From positions 1 to 5,178 of the forward strand of contig JAEZIQ010000038.1 in the NCBI GenBank assembly GCA_023436605.1: a stretch of 5,178 nucleotides of DNA, in the 5' to 3' direction. The position numbers and the translations under genes are program-made. Within the stretch, counting starts at the first letter, position 1, and the number at the start of each line of letters is the position of its first letter. The notes under the pieces are model-generated. The model worked only from the letters and a program-made list of their open reading frames with translations. It made no database searches and was not told where the DNA came from. Source of the stretch: Actinomycetes bacterium (GTDB lineage: Bacteria > Actinomycetota > Thermoleophilia > Solirubrobacterales > 70-9). Below, piece by piece: positions 1 through 5,089 of the stretch.

Positions 1-806
1 TCCGTAACGAGATCACCCCGGGCAACTTCATCTTCCGCACCCGCGAGTTCGAGCAGATGGAGATGGAGTTCTTCGTGCCGCCGGCCGAAGCCCAGGAGTG
101 GTGGGAGAAGTGGGTCGAGATCCGTCACAACTGGTACCTCGAGCTCGGTATCCGACCCGACTTCCTGATGATCCGGCCCCACGAGGCGGACGAGCTTTCG
201 CACTACTCGTCGGGCACCTCCGACATCGAGTACCTGTTCCCGATCGGCTGGTCGGAACTCGAAGGCATCGCGAACCGCGGCAACTTCGACCTGACCCAGC
301 ATCAGGAGCATTCGGGCGAGAAGCTCGAGTACTTCGACCAGCAGACCGGCGAGCGCTACATTCCGCATGTGATCGAGCCGGCCGCCGGAGCCGATCGGGC
401 CGCGCTCGCCTTCCTCGTCGACGCGTACGCGGAAGAAGAAGTCGAGGGCCGCAAGCGCACCGTGCTTCAGCTCCACCCCCGCCTCGCCCCGATCAAGGTC
501 GCGGTGATGCCGCTCTTCAACAAGGAAGGCATGCCGGAGACCGCCCAGGAAATCAACCTTGCCCTCCGCAAGGCCGGCATCCAGACCGAGTACGACACCG
601 GCGGCTCGATCGGCAAGCGCTATCGCCGCCAGGACGAAATCGGCACCCCCTGGGGGATCACGGTCGATTTCGACACCAAGGACGACGGCCAGGTCACGCT
701 GCGCGACCGCGACTCGCTCGAACAGGTCCGGGTTCCGATCGAAGGCCTCCCCGAACTAATTGCCGGCAAGCTCGCCGAGCCCTGGAAGTCCCCGAAGCTC
801 GGCTGA
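1..806 (+). CDS. glyQS: Glycine--tRNA ligase, single-chain (alpha2) type, C-terminal part
   Basis: This enzyme charges tRNA-Gly with glycine in the cytoplasm, using ATP. The reading frame is already open at the window edge (first full codon at base 3), so about 190-200 N-terminal residues, including class II motif 1, lie outside. 267 residues are visible. Class II motif 2 is at the start (FRTREFEQME, from base 33). The glycine-pocket segment GWSELEGIANRG follows at about 246-281. Motif 3 is EPAAGADRAALAFL (from base 375), with its invariant Arg. The C-terminal anticodon-binding domain runs from about LHPRLAPIKVAVMP (from base 471) to about IEGLPELIAGKL. These features identify the eukaryote-like dimeric GlyRS, not the alpha2beta2 glyQ/glyS pair. 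The sequence looks intact to its TGA. The next gene starts 105 bp downstream, after an inverted repeat, so this is probably the end of the transcription unit. Identity is very secure. Confidence 0.97.
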   Translation, partial: RNEITPGNFIFRTREFEQMEMEFFVPPAEAQEWWEKWVEIRHNWYLELGIRPDFLMIRPHEADELSHYSSGTSDIEYLFPIGWSELEGIANRGNFDLTQHQEHSGEKLEYFDQQTGERYIPHVIEPAAGADRAALAFLVDAYAEEEVEGRKRTVLQLHPRLAPIKVAVMPLFNKEGMPETAQEINLALRKAGIQTEYDTGGSIGKRYRRQDEIGTPWGITVDFDTKDDGQVTLRDRDSLEQVRVPIEGLPELIAGKLAEPWKSPKLG

Positions 807-828
807 GCGGATTTCGCCCATCCACAGT

Positions 829-863
829 TTGAATCTGTCAGCGCTATTTGCCGACAGATTCAA
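829..863. other. Perfect 11-bp inverted repeat between glyQS and the VOC gene (terminator or operator)
   Basis: The arm TTGAATCTGTC (829-839) is repeated as its exact reverse complement at 853-863, around a 13-nt spacer. The arms are AT-rich (4 of 11 G/C) in otherwise very GC-rich DNA. It starts 22 bp after the GlyRS stop, so as RNA it would make an 11-bp hairpin that could end that transcript. However, no U-tract follows, only a pyrimidine-rich TCTCTC. Its right arm also lies between a candidate -35 and -10 for the downstream gene, so it could instead be a repressor operator. The repeat itself is certain, but its role is not. Confidence 0.5.
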
Positions 864-877
864 TCTCTCGAAATAAC
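848..877 (+). promoter_or_regulatory. Candidate promoter of the VOC dioxygenase-like gene
   Basis: TTGCCG (848-853, 4 of 6 to the sigma-70 -35) and AATAAC (872-877, 4 of 6 to the -10) are 18 bp apart. They sit in the only AT-rich patch before the gene. Initiation would fall near 884, leaving a leader of about 28 nt before the ATG at 912. The match is modest and is read by eye only. The right arm of the 829-863 inverted repeat fills most of the spacer. Confidence 0.3.
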
Positions 878-911
878 CCAGGACTCGCGCGGGGTCTGCG
901 AGACTTTCGAC

Positions 912-1757
912 ATGAGACCGACCCCCGCCGAAAGCATCGCCTCGGACCGGCTCCAGTACGGGGCGGTCCACCTGAACGTCTCCGACGTGGAGCGGTCACT
1001 GGTCTTCTGGCGTGACCTGATCGGCCTGACCGAACTCGGCACCGGCGAGGACGGGTCGGTCCGGCTGGGCGTACCCGACGCCGAACTCGTGGTGCTCCAC
1101 CCGGGCGCGACCAGGCCGGTTCAGCGGGGCTACTCGGCGCTCTACCACCTCGCGATTCACATGCCCTCCGAAGCCGAGTTCGCCCGGCTACTGGGTCGGA
1201 TCTTCGCGGCGCGGTACCCGGTCGCGCCTTCCGACCACATCACCCACTGGGCCTTCTACCTCGACGACCCGGACGGGATCAACCTCGAGGTCGCCTTCGA
1301 GACACTCGACCGGGTCGACAGGATGGACATCGTTGGCGGCCGACCGCTGATCATCGATTCGGATGGCCGCCGTCACGACATGACCGAGCCGCTTGGCCTC
1401 GAGGAGGTCTTCTCGTTCCGCACGGATGAGGAGATCGCCGGGCCACTGCCGGCCGGAGCCCGGATCGGACACGTCCATCTTTACGTCGGCGATCTCGAGG
1501 CGGCCCAGTCCTTCTATGAGGAAGTCGGCTTTACCCCGCACATGAACGCAGCCGGGATCGGCTTCGCTGACCTTTCGCTCGGCGGCAGCTTCCCCCACCG
1601 CATCGCGGTCAACATCTGGCAGGGAATCGGCGCCCCGCAGGCCCCGGAAGGCACGGCGGGAATGCGCCATTTCGAACTCGTCGATGCGCAGGCAGCCGAG
1701 CGGCGCAAACTCACCGACCCGGCGGGTAACCGGCTGGTCGTCTCCCCCGCTGGTTGA
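912..1757 (+). CDS. Two-module VOC-family protein, CatE-like extradiol (catechol 2,3-) dioxygenase
   Basis: This 281-residue protein has two vicinal-oxygen-chelate modules (about residues 16-130 and 184-278). The first resembles CatE-type ring-cleaving dioxygenases: VHLNVSDVERSLVFWRDLIG, then LYHLAIHMPSEAEFARLL, the SDH motif (107-109), and LDDPDGINLEV. By analogy with the VOC fold, the metal triad would be His20, His79 and Glu126, suited to Fe(II) and O2-dependent cleavage of a catechol-like ring. The second module repeats the pattern (HVHLYVGDLEAAQSFYEEVG, MRHFELV, DPAGNRLVV). It keeps His189 and His253 but has Val276 where the Glu would be, so it is probably structural. The ATG at 912 is chosen because the first module begins just after it; the Shine-Dalgarno match upstream is poor. 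The exporter-like gene follows 58 bp downstream on the same strand. The VOC fold is sure. The exact chemistry is not, because glyoxalase-like or other catecholic substrates remain possible. Confidence 0.85.
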   Translation: MRPTPAESIASDRLQYGAVHLNVSDVERSLVFWRDLIGLTELGTGEDGSVRLGVPDAELVVLHPGATRPVQRGYSALYHLAIHMPSEAEFARLLGRIFAARYPVAPSDHITHWAFYLDDPDGINLEVAFETLDRVDRMDIVGGRPLIIDSDGRRHDMTEPLGLEEVFSFRTDEEIAGPLPAGARIGHVHLYVGDLEAAQSFYEEVGFTPHMNAAGIGFADLSLGGSFPHRIAVNIWQGIGAPQAPEGTAGMRHFELVDAQAAERRKLTDPAGNRLVVSPAG

Positions 1758-1803
1758 TCGAACCGGGTCCTTTCCGACGGCGACCTCCGGGTGTAGCCGG
1801 TGA

Positions 1804-1816
1804 AATAGTGGGGCCG
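1804..1816 (+). promoter_or_regulatory. Candidate -10 element giving a leaderless transcript of the exporter gene
   Basis: AATAGT (1804-1809, 4 of 6 to TATAAT) lies in a short AT-rich patch. Its last base is 7 bp before the GTG at 1816, so initiation at the usual distance would start the RNA at the start codon itself. No Shine-Dalgarno is correctly spaced: the only G-run (1810-1813) is 2 nt from the GTG. Leaderless starts are common in actinomycetes. No clear -35 was seen. Confidence 0.3.
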
Positions 1817-2898
1817 TGAGATCGCGTATAGACGACCGCCTTTCGGCGCTCCGGTTTGCCTGGCTGCGAATCGTCCAGATCTGCCTGGCTGCCGGCGTCG
1901 CCTGGCTGATCGCGACCAAGGTCGTCGGCCACTATGAGCCTTTCTTCGCGCCGATCGCCGTGGTGCTGGTCCTCGGGCTGGCAATCGAGCGGCGTGGCCG
2001 GCGGGCCTACGAGATCGCGCTGGGAGTCACCCTGGGCATCACCGTCGCCGACCTGATCGTGCTGGCGGTCGGAACCGGGACCTGGCAGCTGATGCTGATC
2101 ATCGGGCTCGCGATGTCGGCGGCGGTGCTTTCGGGCGGCGGCGTCATGCTGGTCAATCAGGCCGCGATCTCGGCCGTACTCGTGGCTACCCTGCCGGCGC
2201 CCGATCTGGCCGACACGACCCACCGCTTTGTGGATGCACTGATCGGCGGTGGGATCGCCCTGGCCGCCAACGCGATCACTCCGGTCGACCCGGTGCGGCT
2301 GGTCCGCCGGTACCTGAAGCCGTTGCTCGCCCGGCTCTCCGGAACGCTGGTCGACATCGCCGACGCCCTTGACAACAACAGCCACGAGGAGATCGTGGCG
2401 GCGCTCGAACGGGCCCGGGCCCTGGATCCTGCGGTCCGGGAGATGAAGATCGCCGTCGAAGCCGGGCAGGAGACGATTTCGCTTGCTCCCACCAGGCGAA
2501 GAAAAAAGGGTCGGGTCGACCAGCTCGCCGCGGCCGCCGAGCCGATCGACCTGATGATCCGGAACACCCGGGTCCTGGCCCGCGCCTGCCAGCGGGCGAT
2601 CGACCTCGACGAACACATCCCGCCGGTAGTACCCGACTCGATCCGCGACCTCGCAACCTCGGTCGCCAGGCTGGACCGGCACCTGGCCGGAGCACCGGCC
2701 AGATCTGCTTCCCGTGAGGCGGCGCTCCGGGCAGCAGCCAAAGCGACCGCGGCCCTCGAAGAGACCTCGAACCTATCGGTCAGCGTGATCGTCGGACAGG
2801 TCCGCTCGGCCGCCACGGACCTGCTGCTCGGTCTCGGCATGACCCACGACGAAGCCCTTGCCCAGGTTCGTTCGGCCCGGGAAAAGCTGGGAATCTGA
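1816..2898 (+). CDS. FUSC / aromatic-acid-exporter-like membrane protein
   Basis: This 360-residue inner-membrane protein is probably an efflux component for aromatic acids or related small molecules. The N-terminal half is hydrophobic, with about six membrane segments: residues 16-37, 43-57, 65-86, 90-106, 108-126 and 138-155. Charged turns between them include ERRGRRAYE, and the segment RFVDALIGGGIALAANAITP followed by VDPVR is typical of FUSC/ArAE proteins. The C-terminal half (about 160-360) is soluble and helical, with a basic linker RRRKKGR near 229-235. Its length is near that of short aromatic-acid-exporter (DUF939-type) proteins and about half that of the large YccS/AaeB forms. The GTG start is taken because the first basic helix (MRSRIDDRLSALR) precedes the first membrane segment and no better start is visible. 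It lies 58 bp after the VOC gene on the same strand and ends 7 bp from the convergent TetR gene. Transport substrate and direction are inferred from the family only. Confidence 0.82.
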   Translation: MRSRIDDRLSALRFAWLRIVQICLAAGVAWLIATKVVGHYEPFFAPIAVVLVLGLAIERRGRRAYEIALGVTLGITVADLIVLAVGTGTWQLMLIIGLAMSAAVLSGGGVMLVNQAAISAVLVATLPAPDLADTTHRFVDALIGGGIALAANAITPVDPVRLVRRYLKPLLARLSGTLVDIADALDNNSHEEIVAALERARALDPAVREMKIAVEAGQETISLAPTRRRKKGRVDQLAAAAEPIDLMIRNTRVLARACQRAIDLDEHIPPVVPDSIRDLATSVARLDRHLAGAPARSASREAALRAAAKATAALEETSNLSVSVIVGQVRSAATDLLLGLGMTHDEALAQVRSAREKLGI

Positions 2899-2905
2899 TC
2901 GCAGC

Positions 2906-3556
2906 TCAGGAATCCAGGGTCCAGCGTTCGCCGGCGGACGCCCGCTCCATGCCGACCCAGGCAAACTCCATGACCATCGCCAGGACCTGCTCGCGGGGAA
3001 CCTCCCGGTGCTCGTCCCACCAGTTGGCGATCGCCGTGACCGCACCGATCAGTTGGCGGGAAGTGGCATCGAGGACCAGTTCGAAGGGAACTCCATCCGG
3101 AATCGACGACCTGGGCATCTCGGTCGCCATCATCGCGCCGATGATGCGGGCTACCTCGGCAAAAAGACGTTCCCAGGTGTCGCTCACGTCGTCGCTGGCA
3201 CGATGGCGGATAAGGAGACGCCAGGCATCCCGGCGCTCCTCGACAAAGGCAAGCAGCCCGTCGAGGCCGGCGACCAGACGATCTTCACTCCGCTCCCCGG
3301 CCGCGGTGGCCGCCGAAAGGACCTGGCCGAGCAGCTCGCCGACCCAGGTTTCGAGAATCTCTCGATAGAGCTCCCGCTTCGAGTGGAAGTGCTCGTAGAT
3401 CAGCGCCTTGGAGACTCCGGCGCGGTCGGCGACGTCGTCAAGGGTGGTCTCCTGATAGCCACCGGCCGCGAAGACATCGAGGGCTGCGGCGAGGATCAGC
3501 TTGCGACGTTCGGCGGCAGGGATCCGGCGACGGGCCGGTTTGTCTTCATCGCGCAC
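2906..3556 (-). CDS. TetR-family transcriptional repressor
   Basis: This 216-residue DNA-binding protein has an N-terminal helix-turn-helix at about residues 18-64. ILAAALDVFAAGGYQETTL leads into DDVADRAGVSKALIYEHF, with the recognition helix near 49-57 and the usual HSKRELY exit. The rest is a helical ligand-binding and dimerisation domain, including a VTAIANWWDEH segment near the C-terminal end. No ligand can be named from the sequence. The frame opens with GTG at 3556; an AGGA Shine-Dalgarno 7 nt upstream (3567-3564 on this strand) supports it, and the two nearby ATGs (3564 and 3549) are out of frame. The gene is divergent from the R2lox-SCP2 gene across a 69-bp gap that contains a perfect palindrome. 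Autorepression and control of the oxidase are therefore the likely roles. Its 3' end meets the exporter gene tail to tail. Confidence 0.95.
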   Translation of the reverse strand: MRDEDKPARRRIPAAERRKLILAAALDVFAAGGYQETTLDDVADRAGVSKALIYEHFHSKRELYREILETWVGELLGQVLSAATAAGERSEDRLVAGLDGLLAFVEERRDAWRLLIRHRASDDVSDTWERLFAEVARIIGAMMATEMPRSSIPDGVPFELVLDATSRQLIGAVTAIANWWDEHREVPREQVLAMVMEFAWVGMERASAGERWTLDS

Positions 3557-3566
3557 CCTTCCATCC

Positions 3567-3594
3567 TAGTAACTGACTGACGAGTCAGTTACTA
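3567..3594. promoter_or_regulatory. Palindromic operator in the tetR / R2lox-SCP2 divergent promoter
   Basis: TAGTAACTGACT (3567-3578) and its exact reverse complement AGTCAGTTACTA (3583-3594) flank the 4-bp centre GACG. Symmetry breaks immediately outside. The length, the tight spacing and the TGACT..AGTCA core are what is expected of a TetR dimer site. The right edge overlaps the TACTAT -10-like element for the oxidase, and the left edge overlaps the AGGA ribosome-binding site of the tetR gene. Binding would therefore block both directions. The dyad is certain, and assigning it to this TetR is a strong inference from position. Confidence 0.88.
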
Positions 3595-3595
3595 T
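3567..3595 (+). promoter_or_regulatory. Candidate promoter of the R2lox-SCP2 gene
   Basis: TACTAT (3590-3595, 5 of 6 to TATAAT) is the best -10 in the gap. The hexamer 17 bp upstream is TAGTAA, only 3 of 6 to the -35 consensus, so the promoter may need little -35 contact or an alternative sigma factor. Initiation near 3602 would leave a leader of about 24 nt. The palindrome covers nearly the whole element. Confidence 0.45.
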
Positions 3596-3612
3596 CAGCG
3601 CGAAGCCGAACC

Positions 3613-3618
3613 GAGGAG
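3613..3618 (+). promoter_or_regulatory. Strong Shine-Dalgarno (GAGGAG) of the R2lox-SCP2 gene
   Basis: GAGGAG lies 7 nt before the ATG at 3626. This is the clearest ribosome-binding site of any full-length gene in the window, and it fixes the start ahead of the in-frame Met19 codon at 3680. Confidence 0.8.
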
Positions 3619-3625
3619 AATCTCA

Positions 3626-4912
3626 ATGTCAGTCGCGCAGACCGAACCCCAGGGAAGCCGGACCGGAACCGTTTCCTACATGGACCTCTACCGTCGCTGG
3701 GAAGAGAACAACTGGAGCGCCATGGGTCTTGACTTCTCCGCCGACCGGGCCGGCTGGGATGCGCTTTCGGACCTGCAGCGCGAATCGGCGCTCTGGATGT
3801 ATTCGATGTTCTTCTACGGAGAGGACTCGGTTGCCGACAACCTCTCCCCCTACATCGATGCTGCGCCGAGCGAGGAGCAGGCCTACTTCCTCGCGACCCA
3901 GCAGGTCGACGAGGCAAGGCACGCGGTCCTGTTCCATCGCTTCTTCAAGGAAGTGCTCGGCATCGACGGCGACGTCGGCACCACGCTTGAAGCGACCCTC
4001 CCCCAACTCAACTGGGGATACCGAGGGGTCTTCGACCGGCTCGACCGGATGGCCGACGAACTGCGGGCCGACCGCTCGCTGCCCAAGTTCGCCCAGGCGA
4101 TCACCCTCTACCACCTGATCGTCGAGGGAACTCTGGCCCAACCGGGGCAGCATTACATCGAGGACTTCTTCAACCGGGACGGCGGCATGCCCGGCTTCAG
4201 CGCCGGCATGGCGAACGTTTCACGCGACGAGCAGCGCCACATCGGTTTCGGGGTAAAGACACTCTCCGAGATCGTGCCCAAGTCGGAAGAGTGCAAGGCC
4301 GCGATCGTCGAACTGTTCCGGGAAGTGAACTTCTACTCGATCGCTGTTTTCTGCCCGCCGAACTTCGACCGGTCTTTCACCGAATGCTGGGGCTTCACCC
4401 TGGAGGACATCTACGCCTTCGGCCTGAAGTTAATCCGCCAACGCTGGAAGACGATCGGCTTCCCCCTCGAGGAGATGCCGGCGGATGTATGGCCCTTCGA
4501 CCACTCCATGCCCGCGGAGGAGATCGCCGCCCGGCAGGTCAGGCTGCTGCTGGCCGGAGTCACCGGACCACCGAACGCCAATCCCGAATCTTCCCCGGAG
4601 GTTCAGGCTTTGCTCTTCGACATGACGGCACGTCGCGCGAACGCAGGGAAAGCGGGGCATGGCCCGTTCAAGGTCCAGTGGAACTTCACCGACGCCGCCC
4701 CCTGGAACATCGTCGTGGAGGGTGGGTCGAGCAAGGCCCAGCCGGGTTCGATCCCTGCTCCCGATGTGACCCTGAGAACGAGCTGGGCGGACTGGGTCGG
4801 CATCGCACTCAACGACCGCAACCCACTGCGAGCGATCGTCGAGAGGCGTTTGAGCGCCAAGGGTTCACCGCGGGCGCTGGGGACTTTCAGGAAAGTTTTC
4901 CCTCCCGTTTGA
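3626..4912 (+). CDS. R2-like ligand-binding oxidase (R2lox-type) fused to a C-terminal SCP2 lipid-carrier domain
   Basis: This 428-residue protein is probably cytoplasmic. Residues about 18-300 form a ferritin-like ribonucleotide-reductase-R2-type domain. All six metal ligands are visible: Glu66 (FFYGEDSVADN), Glu96 and His99 (VDEARH), Glu167 (YHLIVEGTLAQ), and Glu202 and His205 (DEQRHIGFG). It is R2lox and not a nucleotide-reductase subunit, because Val69 and Tyr162 match the Val-Tyr ether-crosslink pair of M. tuberculosis R2lox (Rv0233), and the usual radical tyrosine position (His99+4) is Phe103. Known R2lox proteins hold an Mn/Fe or diiron site with a bound fatty acid, and their substrate is unknown. 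Residues about 340-427 resemble an SCP2 sterol/lipid-binding domain (FKVQWNFTDAAPWNIVVEGG, then PDVTLRTSWADWVGIALNDR and LSAKGSPRAL). The extra domain makes it about 100 residues longer than plain R2lox. An oxidase acting on a hydrophobic substrate is the inference. It is divergent from the tetR gene, with the operator between them, and a terminator follows. Confidence 0.92.
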   Translation: MSVAQTEPQGSRTGTVSYMDLYRRWEENNWSAMGLDFSADRAGWDALSDLQRESALWMYSMFFYGEDSVADNLSPYIDAAPSEEQAYFLATQQVDEARHAVLFHRFFKEVLGIDGDVGTTLEATLPQLNWGYRGVFDRLDRMADELRADRSLPKFAQAITLYHLIVEGTLAQPGQHYIEDFFNRDGGMPGFSAGMANVSRDEQRHIGFGVKTLSEIVPKSEECKAAIVELFREVNFYSIAVFCPPNFDRSFTECWGFTLEDIYAFGLKLIRQRWKTIGFPLEEMPADVWPFDHSMPAEEIAARQVRLLLAGVTGPPNANPESSPEVQALLFDMTARRANAGKAGHGPFKVQWNFTDAAPWNIVVEGGSSKAQPGSIPAPDVTLRTSWADWVGIALNDRNPLRAIVERRLSAKGSPRALGTFRKVFPPV

Positions 4913-5005
4913 TCATTCACCGCAACCCTCGGCCAACTGTTCGGTTAAAGGAGCAGTCCGCGTGCCAGGGAGGGATGCACGGCAGGGACTGAAAGAAGCG
5001 GGGGA

Positions 5006-5035
5006 GGTGGTGAGGCGAGAGCCTCATCACCTTTT
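5006..5035 (+). terminator. Intrinsic terminator of the R2lox-SCP2 gene
   Basis: An 11-bp stem (5006-5016 with 5021-5031, one G-U pair at 5010/5027) closes a GAGA tetraloop and is followed at once by TTTT (5032-5035). It lies 93 bp after the oxidase stop codon. On the opposite strand the same hairpin is followed by a C/T-rich run without a T-tract. It could therefore end the convergent typA transcript only weakly. The hairpin sits inside an intergenic stretch of 177 bp (4913-5089) that otherwise holds only a doubtful 39-codon frame. Confidence 0.85.
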
Positions 5036-5089
5036 GCATGAGCGGATGGACCAGCGGGCGCAGGCGGTTCAGGTCGCCTGACGGGCGCT

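Noticed and set aside
98..832. Long open frame (244 codons) overlapping the GlyRS gene on the same strand
   Set aside because: Very Arg/Pro/Ala-rich shadow of the glycyl-tRNA synthetase frame, which carries class II motifs 2 and 3.
1711..2682. Long open frame (323 codons) on the minus strand opposite the exporter gene
   Set aside because: It is rich in Gly, Arg, Asp and Gln without recognisable motifs, as expected for a mirror frame in GC-rich DNA. The plus-strand frame has clear membrane segments and FUSC motifs.
2858..3580. Long open frame (240 codons) on the plus strand opposite the TetR gene
   Set aside because: It runs antisense to a clear helix-turn-helix repressor, crosses the palindromic operator and shows no domain signature.
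3626..4912. Ribonucleotide reductase small subunit (nrdB/nrdF) as the identity of the oxidase
   Set aside because: The radical tyrosine position is Phe, the R2lox Val-Tyr pair is present, there is an SCP2 extension, and no large-subunit gene is adjacent.
4291..4992. Long open frame (233 codons) overlapping the oxidase gene on the same strand
   Set aside because: Out-of-frame shadow of the R2lox-SCP2 gene with no motifs. The true frame holds the metal ligands and the SCP2 domain.
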